A DNA stretch of 44,952 nucleotides from Bacteroidales bacterium (GCA_004554455.1 SFMG01000013.1:1-44952); one strand, 5' to 3'. Positions 7,637-17,276 are shown, numbered from the stretch's first letter. A program made the numbers and translations. Notes: generated by a model not told the origin, from the sequence alone.

Positions 7637-7742
7637 TATCAAGGAAAGGCCTGGAGGCGGTCTGCAGGGGCTCCCGAGGGGCGAAGGGGCGGGTATTTTT
7701 GGCGAACGGCACCTAATTGTGGCAGATTGGAACTGAAGTTTG

Positions 7743-7750
7743 TATATTTG
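7743..7750 (+). promoter_or_regulatory. -7 box for the GluQ-RS-like gene
   Basis: TATATTTG lies 24 bp before the ATG at 7774. The region between 7610 and 7774 is a divergent promoter region for two genes. Confidence 0.55.
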
Positions 7751-7773
7751 CAGGCCCTTATCTGAGTGAAGAA

Positions 7774-8754
7774 ATGGAAACGACAAAAGGCCGCTTTGCC
7801 CCCTCCCCCAGCGGAAGGATGCATCTGGGAAATATGTTCTGCGCCCTGCTTTCCTGGCTCTCGGCGAAAAGCCGTGGCGGGAAATGGCTGCTGCGCATAG
7901 AAGACCTGGACCCGGGACGCAGCCGCTACGAATATGCCCGGCTGATAGAGGACGACCTGCACTGGCTCGGACTGGACTGGGACGAAGGAGGCATCGATGC
8001 GGACGGAGGCAGCTATTGCCAGAGCCGGCGCGGAGATATATACGAAAGGGAACTCGGACGCCTGATGCAGACCGGCCTCGTATATCCCTGCCGCTGCACC
8101 CGTGCCGACATTATGGCGACCCAGGCCCCGCATCTGAGCGACGGGCATATAGTCTATTCGGGCAAATGCAGGCCGGCAGGCATAGAGGACGCGGGCAGAG
8201 AGGGCCATACCTCTTATATATATGACTGGAAAGGCGGAGAGCGCGCGGCAGCGGCGAGGATTTTCGTCAGCGGAGGAGATATATGCTTCGACGACGGCCA
8301 CTACGGTCCGCAATGCATAGACCCGTCCCGGCTTTGCGGCGATTTCGTACTTCGCAGGGCCGACAATGCCTGGGCATATCAGTTCGCGGTGGTCGTGGAC
8401 GACGCGCTTATGGGCGTGGACGAAGTGGTGCGTGGACGCGACCTGCTCGCATCGGCGGCGCAGCAGATATATCTCTACCGCCTGCTGGGCTACAGGGAGC
8501 CCGCCTTCGCACATCTGCCGCTGCTCTGCAACGAAAAGGGCGAGAGATTGTGCAAGCGCGACCGCAGTCTGGATATGGGGGAACTGAGGAAAACGCATTC
8601 CGCGGAAGAAATCACAGGCCTGCTGGGCTGCCTTGCCGGACTTACGGAAAAGGCGGAAGCCTGCAGCCCCGCCTCGCTCGTTTCTCTGTTCGACTGGAAG
8701 AAAGTCCCTCTCGGGGACATAAGGATCAGTCCCGGGACTCTTCCGGAGCTTTAG
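7774..8754 (+). CDS. gluQ: Glutamyl-Q tRNA(Asp) synthetase-like protein
   Basis: A 326-residue class I glutamyl-tRNA-synthetase catalytic core without an anticodon-binding domain. The family (YadB/GluQ-RS) attaches glutamate to the queuosine base of tRNA(Asp). It begins GRFAPSPSGRMHLGN, where HLGN is the HIGH-equivalent. It has LLRIEDLDPGRS, a zinc-site pattern CRC...Y-SGKC around residues 100-130, and KRDRSL in place of KMSKS. The start METTKGRF was preferred because it follows the promoter and fits the family. The last 29 bp overlap the 3' end of the convergent DUF21-CBS gene. A short discriminating GluRS is less likely given the missing C-terminal domain. Confidence 0.85.
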   Translation: METTKGRFAPSPSGRMHLGNMFCALLSWLSAKSRGGKWLLRIEDLDPGRSRYEYARLIEDDLHWLGLDWDEGGIDADGGSYCQSRRGDIYERELGRLMQTGLVYPCRCTRADIMATQAPHLSDGHIVYSGKCRPAGIEDAGREGHTSYIYDWKGGERAAAARIFVSGGDICFDDGHYGPQCIDPSRLCGDFVLRRADNAWAYQFAVVVDDALMGVDEVVRGRDLLASAAQQIYLYRLLGYREPAFAHLPLLCNEKGERLCKRDRSLDMGELRKTHSAEEITGLLGCLAGLTEKAEACSPASLVSLFDWKKVPLGDIRISPGTLPEL

Positions 8755-9790
8755 AGGCGGCTGAGTTCCCGGAACGCTTGTGCCAGCGGTCCAGGGCGAG
8801 CTGCTGCATATCCACTACCGCATCCCTCTCATCCACGATTTCGTTGCCGAGTATGGTCTCGATGAGGTCCTCCATAGTGATGATGCCCTGGAAGGCGCCG
8901 TACTCGTCGATTATGATGGCGATCTGTTCCTTCTTCTCCAGCATCCTGTCCCAGACCAGCGAGAGTGAACTGTCCATAGGGAAGGCCTCCACGTCGCGGC
9001 GTATGTCGCGCAGCTTTACGTTGAACTTGTCCTCAGCCATGAGCTGAAGGGCCTCGACGCGAAGTATGTATCCGGAAATATATTCGCTGCTGTCAGCATA
9101 GACAGGTATGCGGCTGTGGTGGTAGAAGCGTCTGTCACGGCAGAAGTCCCTGACGGTCATGGACTCAGGGGCGACTTCCGACACGACCCTCGGGGTCATT
9201 GCGTCGGTGACGTCAATGTCGTCCATATTGATGACGTTCTGGATTATCTCGTTCTCATCCTCGTCCAGCTCGCCCGACTCCTCGGCCACGTCGGCCATCG
9301 CTCCCACCTCTTCCCTGGAAACCGGGGTCTCGGAAGATTTCGGAGTGATGAGCTTCTGAATGAACTCGACGGTGACGACGATGGGGAAAAGAATGAAGAT
9401 CATCACCCTGATGGCGCCGGCGGTAAAGCCCAGGAGGGCCTTGCAATGGGTGGTGCCTATGGTCTTGGGGATGATTTCGGCGAACACGAGGATCAGCACG
9501 GTGGTGATGGCGCTGACAAGTCCGAAGAATTCGCTGCCGAATACTATGGTGGCCTGGCTGCCGACTCCTGCCGCGCCTATGGTGTTGGCTATCGTGTTCA
9601 GAGAGAGTATTGCCGCCAGGGGCCTGGAGGTGTTGCGCTTGTAGCCGCTCATTCTGACGGCGGGCTTGTAGCCCTCCTCCTCACGCAAAGTCACATAGGA
9701 GACCGGGACGCTCATCAGGCTGGCCTCGAGTATGGAACAGAGGAAAGATACCGCAATGGTAGCGAGGAGGAAGAATATGAGTAGTGCCAC
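8726..9790 (-). CDS. DUF21/CNNM-CBS domain membrane protein (hemolysin-family)
   Basis: A 354-residue inner-membrane protein. The DUF21 transmembrane domain covers about residues 1-150 (NTIANTIGAAGVGSQA and VFAEIIPKTIG are typical). A paired CBS region at about 190-320 follows (DAMTPR; IDEYGAFQGIITMEDLIE). Relatives transport or regulate magnesium or cobalt, or act in gliding-type systems. The C-terminal CorC/HlyC transporter-associated domain found in longer relatives is missing here, and the protein ends soon after CBS. It stands alone, divergent from nfeD, with its 3' end overlapping the gluQ end. Confidence 0.88.
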   Translation of the reverse strand: MALLIFFLLATIAVSFLCSILEASLMSVPVSYVTLREEEGYKPAVRMSGYKRNTSRPLAAILSLNTIANTIGAAGVGSQATIVFGSEFFGLVSAITTVLILVFAEIIPKTIGTTHCKALLGFTAGAIRVMIFILFPIVVTVEFIQKLITPKSSETPVSREEVGAMADVAEESGELDEDENEIIQNVINMDDIDVTDAMTPRVVSEVAPESMTVRDFCRDRRFYHHSRIPVYADSSEYISGYILRVEALQLMAEDKFNVKLRDIRRDVEAFPMDSSLSLVWDRMLEKKEQIAIIIDEYGAFQGIITMEDLIETILGNEIVDERDAVVDMQQLALDRWHKRSGNSAASKAPEESRD

Positions 9791-9815
9791 TTATCTTACT
9801 ATTAACGTTTGTGCG

Positions 9816-9823
9816 CAAATTTA
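9816..9823 (-). promoter_or_regulatory. -7 box for the DUF21-CBS gene
   Basis: TAAATTTG reading leftward fits TAnnTTTG and lies 26 bp before the ATG at 9790. Confidence 0.45.
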
Positions 9824-9895
9824 GGAATATTCTTGTAGTTTTTGGACGGAATACACGTCTTTTATGTAACTTAGCGACAATTAAGTCTAAATACT

Positions 9896-10348
9896 ATGGA
9901 AATAGCTGCCTGGATCATTTGGGTATCGATAGCCCTCATCTGCATCATCATCGAAATCTTTACTGCCGGATTTGCTGTAATGTGCTTCTCATTCGGAGCT
10001 GCGGCCGCAGCGATAGGAGACGCCTGCTCGCTTGGAATTGGCTGGCAGCTGCTGCTCTTCGCAGTGTTCAGCGGCCTGGCCCTCGCCTTCGTGAGGCCGG
10101 CGGTAATCAAGGCCTTCTACAAGAAGGACAAGGAGGTCAAGACCAACGTGGACGCCATTATCGGGCGCAAGGGACGCGTCAGCGAAGCCATATCCGCAGG
10201 CAGCGGAAGGGTTGCGCTGGACGGCGACGACTGGAAGGCGGTGTCCGTGGACGGCAGCGACATAGCCAAGGGCGAAGAGGTGGAGATACTCTCCCGTGAC
10301 GGCCTTACCGTCAGCGTCAGGGCCCTCAGGACAAGCAAAGAAGAATAA
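9896..10348 (+). CDS. NfeD-like membrane protein
   Basis: A 150-residue protein with two or three N-terminal hydrophobic helices (about residues 5-75) and a C-terminal OB-fold-like beta domain (about 85-148; VDAIIGRKGRVSEAI and GEEVEILSRDGLTVSVR). This is the short NfeD layout. NfeD proteins work with stomatin/SPFH partners in membrane microdomains. The next gene, 17 bp downstream on the same strand, is such a partner, so the pair is almost certainly one operon. Confidence 0.88.
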   Translation: MEIAAWIIWVSIALICIIIEIFTAGFAVMCFSFGAAAAAIGDACSLGIGWQLLLFAVFSGLALAFVRPAVIKAFYKKDKEVKTNVDAIIGRKGRVSEAISAGSGRVALDGDDWKAVSVDGSDIAKGEEVEILSRDGLTVSVRALRTSKEE

Positions 10349-10365
10349 ACCTTATTCATAGCATT

Positions 10366-11349
10366 ATGAGCATTTCAACTACAATCATTGTCGGGATTAT
10401 CGTTCTCATAGTGATAATCTTCGTCCTCCGCGGCGTAAGGATCATCCCTCAGGCAGAGACCTGGGTGATCGAAAGGCTCGGAAAGTACAACAGGACCCTC
10501 GAGTCCGGAATCAACATCATCTGGCCTATCATAGACCGCCCGAGGGTGATACACACCCGTCACACCATAGTTGACGTGGATGGCAACACCTATGTGCGCA
10601 ACCGCACCACCTGCAAGATCGACCTCAGGGAGCAGGTCTATGACTTCCCTAAGCAGAGCGTGATCACCAAGGATAACGTGACCACCACTATCAATGCCCT
10701 GCTCTACTTCCAGATCATCGACCCTGTAAAGGCCGTATATGAAATCGACAACCTCCCGAACGCAATCGAGAAACTCACCCAGACAACTCTGAGAAACGTG
10801 ATAGGAGAACTCGAGCTCGATGAGACCCTCACCTCCCGCGACACGATCAACTCCAAGCTCCGCGCCGTCCTCGACGAGGCTTCCAACAAGTGGGGCGTAA
10901 AGGTCACCCGTGTCGAACTCCAGGACATCACCCCTCCTAACTCCGTGCGCGACGCGATGGAGCGCCAGATGCAGGCTGAGCGTGAAAGACGTGCCCAGGT
11001 GCTCAAGGCCACGGGCGACAAGGAGGCACTCATCCTCGAGTCCGAGGGTAAGAAAGCGGCTCTCATCAACCAGGCAGAGGCTGACAAGCAGACCAAGATT
11101 CTCGCTGCCGAGGGTGAGGCTAATTCCAGGATAATCAAGGCCAAGGCAGAGGCAGAGGCGATTGCCAAGATCAACGAGGCCCTCGCCAACAGCGGAATGG
11201 ACCCTGCCAACTATATGCTGGCTGAGAAATATATCAACACCCTGAAGGAAATGGCGAGCGGTCAGGACAGCAAGACCGTATATATGCCTTACGAGGCCTC
11301 ATCGATGCTGGGCTCGATAGGCTGCTTCAAGGATATGTTCCAGAAATAG
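10366..11349 (+). CDS. Stomatin-like SPFH/Band 7 protein (slipin)
   Basis: A 327-residue protein with one N-terminal membrane helix (about 5-25). The SPFH domain follows (about 30-190; RIIPQAETWVIERLGKY, then VTRVELQDITPP). A coiled-coil region (about 190-270; QMQAERERRAQVLKATGDK, EGEANSRIIKAKAEAEAI) precedes the conserved tail MPYEASSMLGSIGCFKDMF. Such proteins form large ring or cage oligomers that organise membranes and associated proteases. It is co-transcribed with the nfeD-like gene. A hairpin just after the stop probably ends the transcript. Confidence 0.93.
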   Translation: MSISTTIIVGIIVLIVIIFVLRGVRIIPQAETWVIERLGKYNRTLESGINIIWPIIDRPRVIHTRHTIVDVDGNTYVRNRTTCKIDLREQVYDFPKQSVITKDNVTTTINALLYFQIIDPVKAVYEIDNLPNAIEKLTQTTLRNVIGELELDETLTSRDTINSKLRAVLDEASNKWGVKVTRVELQDITPPNSVRDAMERQMQAERERRAQVLKATGDKEALILESEGKKAALINQAEADKQTKILAAEGEANSRIIKAKAEAEAIAKINEALANSGMDPANYMLAEKYINTLKEMASGQDSKTVYMPYEASSMLGSIGCFKDMFQK

Positions 11350-11352
11350 AGA

Positions 11353-11375
11353 AAGGAGGGCGCTTTGCCCTCCTT
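11353..11375. terminator. Hairpin between convergent stomatin and bactofilin genes
   Basis: AAGGAGGGC and GCCCTCCTT form a perfect 9-bp stem around GCTTT, three bases after the stomatin stop. The T-tracts on either side are short and interrupted. It could end transcription in both directions. Confidence 0.6.
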
Positions 11376-11405
11376 CAATATAGTTCAGAGACTAGGGGCC
11401 GGGGA

Positions 11406-11804
11406 TTATTCTCCGGCCTCTTCTTTTGCCTTGTCGGCTTCCCTGGAGATAGAGCTCTCGTCGAGCATACGGCAGTTTCCGTTGAATTCGGAATCGAGTT
11501 CCACGATGAGCTTGCGTATGTTCAGATTGCCCTTGACCTTGCAGGATTCCTTGAGCGCAAGCACTTCCTTCACAAAGACATTGCCCTCAAGATTGCCGTA
11601 GATGTCCATATTGGCGCATATCACATCGCCCTTGACACAGGCCTTCTCGCCTATCACCACCTTTCCGGCAGAAACGAGCTTGCCCTCGAAATTACCATCC
11701 AGACGGATGTCATACGGAGAATTGATCTCACCCTTGATTGAAGTTCCCTCAGAAATGCGGCTGACGGAATTCACATTGTTGTGTATTACTTCTGTTTTAC
11801 TCAT
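11406..11804 (-). CDS. Bactofilin (polymer-forming cytoskeletal protein)
   Basis: A 132-residue protein dominated by a right-handed beta-helix pattern of short repeats (SIKGEINSPYDIRLDGNFEGKL, split at about every 18 residues into VVIGEKACVKGDVIC, MDIYGNLEGNVF and LKESCKVKGNLNI). This is the DUF583/bactofilin domain, with a charged C-terminal tail. Bactofilins polymerise without nucleotide and scaffold envelope or cell-shape enzymes. It starts 30 bp after secA on the same strand and is probably co-transcribed. MSK at 11804 was taken; ATG at 11810 (MIMSK) is equally possible. Confidence 0.88.
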   Translation of the reverse strand: MSKTEVIHNNVNSVSRISEGTSIKGEINSPYDIRLDGNFEGKLVSAGKVVIGEKACVKGDVICANMDIYGNLEGNVFVKEVLALKESCKVKGNLNIRKLIVELDSEFNGNCRMLDESSISREADKAKEEAGE

Positions 11805-11834
11805 AATCAATGGTTTAGGATTTCAGGTTTTCGC

Positions 11835-14800
11835 TTAAAGACCACGTCCGTGGCAATTCTTGTACTTGAGGCCGGAACCGCACGGGCACGGTTCGTTGCG
11901 GCCCACCTGCATTTCCTTGCGCACAGGCATCTTGCTCTTTGGCTCGCCTCCGTTGGTGACAAGGTCGCTGCGGGAAGTGGTCATACGGCTCATATCCGTC
12001 TTGCGTGTTTCAGCCTGGCGTGGAGCCTGAGGCTGGTCGGTGCGCAGATAAAGCTGGGCACGGAGCAGGAAGCTCAAAATATCCCTGTTCAGGGATTCAA
12101 GCATTGAGCGGAAGAGGTTGAAGGACTCGAATTTGTAGATGAGTATAGGATCCTTCTGCTCGTATGAGGCGTTCTGCACGGACTGCTTGAGACTGTCCAT
12201 CTCACGGAGGTGCTCCTTCCAATGCTCGTCAATCTGGTAGAGGGTGATGGACTTGGCAATGTAACGGGCGATCTCCTTGCCCTCCGACTCGTATGCCTGC
12301 TTCAGAGGAACGCTTATGGTGGCCATCTTGCGGCCGTCGGAGATAGGAATGGCTATGTTCTGGTAGAGACTGCCCTGCTTCTCATATACATCCTTGATTA
12401 CAGGCCAGGTCTTCTGTGCGAGGGCTTCCATCCTGCGGCTGTAAACAGCGTACATATTGTTGTACAGCGCTTCTGCCATCTGGGACGGCTTGGCGGATTC
12501 GAAGAATTCCTCGTCGAAGCCCGGCTCGATGGAAAGGGCTCCCATCATATATTCGGAGAAGGAGCGATAGTCGTACTGTTCTGCACTCTCCGCGAGTATC
12601 TGGGCGCTGTCCTGCATCATATTCATCACGTCGATCTCGATACGGTCTCCGATGAGGGCGTTGCGGCGCTTGGTGTAGATGACCTCACGCTGGGAGTTCA
12701 TCACGTCGTCGTATTCGAGCAGGCGCTTACGTATGCCGAAGTTGTTCTCCTCGACCTTCTTCTGGGCACGTTCTATGGAGTTGGAAAGCATAGTGCTCTC
12801 GAGAGCTTCATTGTCCTGCATTCCAAGCTTGTCCACCACGGAGGCTATCCTCTCGGAACCGAACAGACGCATCAACTTGTCTTCCAATGAGATATAGAAA
12901 GTGGATGAACCCGGGTCACCCTGACGTCCGGCACGGCCGCGGAGCTGGCGGTCAACCCGTCGGGAGTCGTGACGCTCGGTGCCTATGATGGCCAGGCCTC
13001 CGGCCGCCTTCACTTCGTCGGAGAGCTTGATGTCGGTACCACGGCCGGCCATGTTGGTGGCTATGGTGACGGTGCTCTTCTGTCCGGCGTGCGCAACGAC
13101 TTCGGCCTCGCGGGCGTGCTGCTTGGCATTGAGGACCTGATGCTGTATGCCGCGGATGCGGAGCATACGGCTAAGGAGTTCCGAGGTCTCCACGTCTGTG
13201 GTACCCACGAGCACAGGGCGCCCTTCGGCGGTGAGCTCGACTATCTTGTTTATGACGGCCTCGTACTTGGCCTTCTTGGTCTTGTAGATGAGGTCCTCGT
13301 TGTCGATGCGGGCAATAGGCCTGTTGGTCGGAATGACTATTACGTCCAGCTTGTAGATGGTCCAGAACTCACCCGCCTCGGTTTCGGCCGTACCGGTCAT
13401 GCCGGCCAGCTTGTGGTACATACGGAAGTAGTTCTGCAGGGTGATGGTCGCGAAGGTCTGGGTCGCTGCCTCCACCTTTACGTTCTCCTTCGCCTCGACG
13501 GCCTGGTGGAGTCCGTCGCTCCAGCGGCGTCCCTCCATTATACGGCCGGTCTGCTCGTCCACAATCTTGACCTTGTTGTCATCGATCACATAATCGACGT
13601 CCTTCTCGAACATCGCGTATGCCTTGAGCAGCTGGTTTACGGTGTGGATGCGCTCGCTCTTGAGGGCGTAGTCGCCAAGTATCTCGTCCTTGCGGCTCTG
13701 CTTCTCGGCAGGAGTGAGGTCCTGTTTCTCCAGTTCGGCAATCATCGAGCCCACATCCGGCAGCACGAAGAAGTCCGCATCCGACACGGCGTTGGCGAGT
13801 ATGTCGTTGCCGAGGTCGGTCATATCCACGGAATGCTGTTTTTCGTTGATCACGAAGTAGAGAGGGTCGGTGACGACGTGCATTTCCTTCTCGTTGTCCT
13901 GGATATAGAAGTTCTCGGTGTTCTGCAGGAGCACCTTGATGCCCGGCTCGCTGAGGTACTTTATGAGCGGCTTGTACTTAGGCAGACCCTTGTAGGCCCT
14001 GAACAGGAGCAGTCCACCTTCCTTCTCATTGCCTTCAGCAATCTTCTTCTTGGCATCGTTGAGTATGGTGTTGACGAGAGTGCGCTGTGAGGAGTAGAGT
14101 TTCTCGACATAAGGCTTGAACTCGAGGAAGCGCTGGTCGTCGCCCTTGGGAACAGGGCCGCTGATGATCAGAGGGGTACGTGCGTCGTCGATGAGCACGG
14201 AGTCGGCCTCATCGACTATGGCGTAATGGAGCTTGCGCTGCACGAGGTCCTGCTGGCGCACAGCCATATTGTCACGCAGGTAGTCGAAGCCGAACTCGTT
14301 GTTCGTTCCGAAGGTGATGTCGCAGGCATAGGCGCGGCGGCGTGCGTCGGAGTTCGGTTCGTGCTTGTCTATGCAGTCCACCGACAGGCCGTGGAACATG
14401 TACAGAGGGCCCATCCACTCGGAGTCTCGCTTGGAGAGGTAGTCATTGACGGTAACGACGTGGACTCCCTTTCCGCTGAGTGCGTTCAGGAATACAGGAA
14501 GGGTTGCCACGAGGGTCTTTCCTTCTCCGGTCGCCATCTCGGCTATATTTCCTTCGCGCTCCCTTTCCCCCTCTTTCTTCGCAGGGTTCTTGCGGCTGTA
14601 GGTCAGTACGGCGCCTCCGAATATCTGGCAGTCGTAGTGGACCATATCCCAGGTTATCTCGTTTCCTCCCGCCGTCCAGTGGTTCACCCATACGGCCTGG
14701 TCGCCTTCGATTCTTACGAAGTCATATTTCGTGGCGAGCTCACGGTCGAAGTCGCTTGCGGTGACTCTGATCTCGGGATTCTGCGCGAAGCGCCTGGCCG

Positions 14801-15152
14801 TGGATTTCATGATGGCGAAGGCCTCCGGCATTATCTCGTCGAGCACGTCTTCTATCTTGTCGTCGATGACCTTTACAAGTTTGTCGGATTCCCTGGCGAG
14901 CTTTTCCTTTTCCTCAGCAGGCAGATTGCCCGCCATCTGGTCCGCAATCTCGGCCACTCTCGCCTCGTCGGCGGCGATGCGCTCCCTGATAAGGGCCTTG
15001 AGCGCGGCGGAACGGGCGCGGAGCTCGTCATCCGAGAGCCGGTCTATGCTCTTGTATGCTTCTAGTGTTTTGGCCACAGCTGGACGGAAACGCTTTGCAT
15101 CCCTGTCCGCTTTGGAGCCGAATATCTTTCTGAATATGCTGGCAGTTGACAT
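11835..15152 (-). CDS. secA: Protein translocase ATPase SecA
   Basis: The motor ATPase that drives unfolded preproteins through SecYEG. It is 1105 residues long, against about 900 in E. coli; the extended form with inserts in and around the first nucleotide-binding and preprotein cross-linking domains is usual for Bacteroidota. Key segments are the Walker A MATGEGKTLVATLP, VHVVTVNDYLSKRD, DEADSVLIDDARTPLIISG, MTGTAETE and the second-domain GRGTDIKL and RQLRGRAGRQGD. The C-terminal zinc/SecB-binding end is NEPCPCGSGLKYKNC. The start MSTASIFRK at 15152 was chosen because the -7 box at 15180-15187 lies over an upstream in-frame ATG. Bactofilin follows. Confidence 0.97.
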   Translation of the reverse strand: MSTASIFRKIFGSKADRDAKRFRPAVAKTLEAYKSIDRLSDDELRARSAALKALIRERIAADEARVAEIADQMAGNLPAEEKEKLARESDKLVKVIDDKIEDVLDEIMPEAFAIMKSTARRFAQNPEIRVTASDFDRELATKYDFVRIEGDQAVWVNHWTAGGNEITWDMVHYDCQIFGGAVLTYSRKNPAKKEGEREREGNIAEMATGEGKTLVATLPVFLNALSGKGVHVVTVNDYLSKRDSEWMGPLYMFHGLSVDCIDKHEPNSDARRRAYACDITFGTNNEFGFDYLRDNMAVRQQDLVQRKLHYAIVDEADSVLIDDARTPLIISGPVPKGDDQRFLEFKPYVEKLYSSQRTLVNTILNDAKKKIAEGNEKEGGLLLFRAYKGLPKYKPLIKYLSEPGIKVLLQNTENFYIQDNEKEMHVVTDPLYFVINEKQHSVDMTDLGNDILANAVSDADFFVLPDVGSMIAELEKQDLTPAEKQSRKDEILGDYALKSERIHTVNQLLKAYAMFEKDVDYVIDDNKVKIVDEQTGRIMEGRRWSDGLHQAVEAKENVKVEAATQTFATITLQNYFRMYHKLAGMTGTAETEAGEFWTIYKLDVIVIPTNRPIARIDNEDLIYKTKKAKYEAVINKIVELTAEGRPVLVGTTDVETSELLSRMLRIRGIQHQVLNAKQHAREAEVVAHAGQKSTVTIATNMAGRGTDIKLSDEVKAAGGLAIIGTERHDSRRVDRQLRGRAGRQGDPGSSTFYISLEDKLMRLFGSERIASVVDKLGMQDNEALESTMLSNSIERAQKKVEENNFGIRKRLLEYDDVMNSQREVIYTKRRNALIGDRIEIDVMNMMQDSAQILAESAEQYDYRSFSEYMMGALSIEPGFDEEFFESAKPSQMAEALYNNMYAVYSRRMEALAQKTWPVIKDVYEKQGSLYQNIAIPISDGRKMATISVPLKQAYESEGKEIARYIAKSITLYQIDEHWKEHLREMDSLKQSVQNASYEQKDPILIYKFESFNLFRSMLESLNRDILSFLLRAQLYLRTDQPQAPRQAETRKTDMSRMTTSRSDLVTNGGEPKSKMPVRKEMQVGRNEPCPCGSGLKYKNCHGRGL

Positions 15153-15179
15153 AATTTGGATGTTTCTAATGCAATTCTG

Positions 15180-15187
15180 CAAATATA
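15180..15187 (-). promoter_or_regulatory. -7 box for secA
   Basis: TATATTTG reading leftward lies 27 bp before the chosen secA ATG. It overlaps the upstream in-frame ATG at 15182, so it decides the start. Confidence 0.6.
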
Positions 15188-15252
15188 GCCATTTCTTGCG
15201 AAAATCTAAATCAGTTTCCCGGGATATCCGACTTTGGTATTTTGAAGATTGC

Positions 15253-15260
15253 TATATTTG
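15253..15260 (+). promoter_or_regulatory. -7 box for the OPT transporter
   Basis: TATATTTG, with TTTG at 15233-15236 as a possible -33 box. It lies 42 bp before the ATG at 15303 and divergent from the secA promoter. Confidence 0.55.
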
Positions 15261-15302
15261 CCGGGCGTATGGCAATCTTCAATTTATCAACGTAACTTAC
15301 AG

Positions 15303-17276
15303 ATGGAAAACGAAAACTACAAGCTTCCGGAGAATGCCGGAAGGGAACTCAAGGAGGGCGAAGAGTACAAGCCTCTCCTGCCTGCGGGAAGCAGTCCAAA
15401 GGAGGCGACCGTCTATTCGGTGCTGCTGGGCGTACTGATGACAGTAATCTTCTCGGCGGCAGCCGCTTATCTCGGGCTCAAGGTCGGACAGGTCTTCGAG
15501 GCCGCCATCCCTATCGCGATCATAGCAGTCGGGCTTTCCGGTCTGCTGCAGAAGAAGGGGGCGCTGGGACAGAACGTGATCATCCAGTCCATAGGAGCCT
15601 GCTCGGGAGCCATAGTGGCTGGTGCTATCTTCACCCTGCCGGCAATCTACATACTCGACCTGGAGGTCAGCTTCTGGCAGATGGCCCTTTCCTCCCTGCT
15701 CGGAGGTGTGCTGGGAATACTCTTCCTCATCCCATTCAGAAAGTATTTTGTCAAGGAAATGCACGGAAAGTATCCTTTCCCTGAAGCCACCGCAACCACC
15801 CAGGTACTGGTTAACGGAGAGGGCAACCGCAAAGGAGCCCTCACCCTGCTGATAAGCGGACTCGTGGGAGGACTCTATGACTTCCTCGTTTCCACCTTCG
15901 GCACCTGGTCCGAAACCATAAGTACCAGAATGACGGCCTGGGGCGCTGCATTGGCCGACAGCCACAAGCTTGTGGTCAAGAACAACACAGGCGCCGCCGT
16001 GCTCGGCCTGGGATATATAATTGGACTCAAATATTCGCTCATAATCTGCTGCGGAAGCTTCCTCGTATGGTTCGTACTCATCCCGCTCATAAACATTTTC
16101 GGAGGGGAAAGCGTCGTGGACCTGATGAACAGCGGTTCTATGGCCTCAATTGCCTCGATGAGCGCCGAAGAGATATTCTCCACCTATGCCAGACCGGTGG
16201 GCATAGGAGGCATAGCCACTGCCGGCATCATAGGCATACTCAAATCCTTCGGCGTGATAAAATCTGCTTTCGGGCTTGCAGTAAGCGAAATGAAGCGCAA
16301 GGACGGCAAGGAGACCAATGTGGAAAGGACCCAGAAGGACCTGCCTATGACCATCATAGTCTATGGCATAGCCATCACCATACTGCTGGCCTACGCCTTC
16401 TTCGTATTCGGCACTGCCTGCAACTGGTGGCAGGCTGTGATCGCCCTCCTGCTTGCGGCCGTAATCGCCTTCCTTTTCACCACGGTTGCCGCGAATGCGA
16501 TAGCCATAGTGGGAAGCAACCCTGTCAGCGGAATGACCATAATGACCCTTATCCTTACCTCGCTGCTGCTCGTGGCAATGGGCGTAAATGGCAATCTCGG
16601 AATGGTTGCAGCCGTACTCATAGGCGGAGTGGTCTGTACAGCCCTCTCCGTGGCTGGAGCCTTCATCACCGACCTCAAGATAGGCTACTGGATAGGCACC
16701 ACCCCGGCAAAGCAGGAAAGCTGGAAATTCCTCGGAACCATAGTGGCGGCCGTCACGGTATGCGGAGTGATGGCCATTCTCAACAAAACCTACGGCTTCT
16801 CAGGCGAGAATGCTCTCGTAGCCCCTCAGGCCAATGCAATGGCAGCCGTGATAGGCCCTATGATGAACGGTGGAAGCGCGCCTTGGGCACTCTATGGCCT
16901 GGGAGCGGTTATCGCCCTCATACTCAACTGGTGCGGCGTCCCGGCCCTCGCCTTCTGCCTGGGTATGTTCATTCCTCTCGAGCTCAACCTTCCGCTCCTC
17001 GTGGGCGGAGCCGTTTCCTGGTTCGTCAGCAGCCGCAGCAAGGATAAGGCCGTCAACGAGGCACGTCAGGAAAAGGGTACCCTCATCGCTTCCGGCCTCA
17101 TAGCCGGAGGTGCACTTATGGGCGTGGTCAGCGCAATTCTCAAATTCGCGAACGTGGACCTCTTCCTCTATGACTGGAACGGAAGTCACGGAGAAGTGAT
17201 GGCCATCTTCCCTTACCTGGCCCTCATTATCTTCGTCATAAGCTACTCAATGCATCTGGACAGGAAGAAAGACTAG
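15303..17276 (+). CDS. OPT-family oligopeptide transporter
   Basis: A 657-residue inner-membrane protein with about 15 hydrophobic segments. It has OPT-family hallmarks early on: an ATVYSVLLGVLMTVIFSAAA start, AAYLGLKVGQVFEAAIPIAI and the KYPFPEATATTQVL segment. The family imports small peptides or peptide-like metal chelates (YSL relatives), driven by proton symport. The actual substrate cannot be read from the sequence. It is a single gene, divergent from secA, and ends three bases before the convergent lipoprotein gene. The start at 15303 was chosen because it follows the promoter and begins the conserved N-terminal tail; an ATG at 15249 overlaps the promoter. Confidence 0.93.
   Translation: MENENYKLPENAGRELKEGEEYKPLLPAGSSPKEATVYSVLLGVLMTVIFSAAAAYLGLKVGQVFEAAIPIAIIAVGLSGLLQKKGALGQNVIIQSIGACSGAIVAGAIFTLPAIYILDLEVSFWQMALSSLLGGVLGILFLIPFRKYFVKEMHGKYPFPEATATTQVLVNGEGNRKGALTLLISGLVGGLYDFLVSTFGTWSETISTRMTAWGAALADSHKLVVKNNTGAAVLGLGYIIGLKYSLIICCGSFLVWFVLIPLINIFGGESVVDLMNSGSMASIASMSAEEIFSTYARPVGIGGIATAGIIGILKSFGVIKSAFGLAVSEMKRKDGKETNVERTQKDLPMTIIVYGIAITILLAYAFFVFGTACNWWQAVIALLLAAVIAFLFTTVAANAIAIVGSNPVSGMTIMTLILTSLLLVAMGVNGNLGMVAAVLIGGVVCTALSVAGAFITDLKIGYWIGTTPAKQESWKFLGTIVAAVTVCGVMAILNKTYGFSGENALVAPQANAMAAVIGPMMNGGSAPWALYGLGAVIALILNWCGVPALAFCLGMFIPLELNLPLLVGGAVSWFVSSRSKDKAVNEARQEKGTLIASGLIAGGALMGVVSAILKFANVDLFLYDWNGSHGEVMAIFPYLALIIFVISYSMHLDRKKD

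Noticed and set aside
12969..14090. Antisense open frame of 373 codons inside secA
   Set aside because: It is a GC-driven shadow of the strongly supported secA frame, with no family resemblance.
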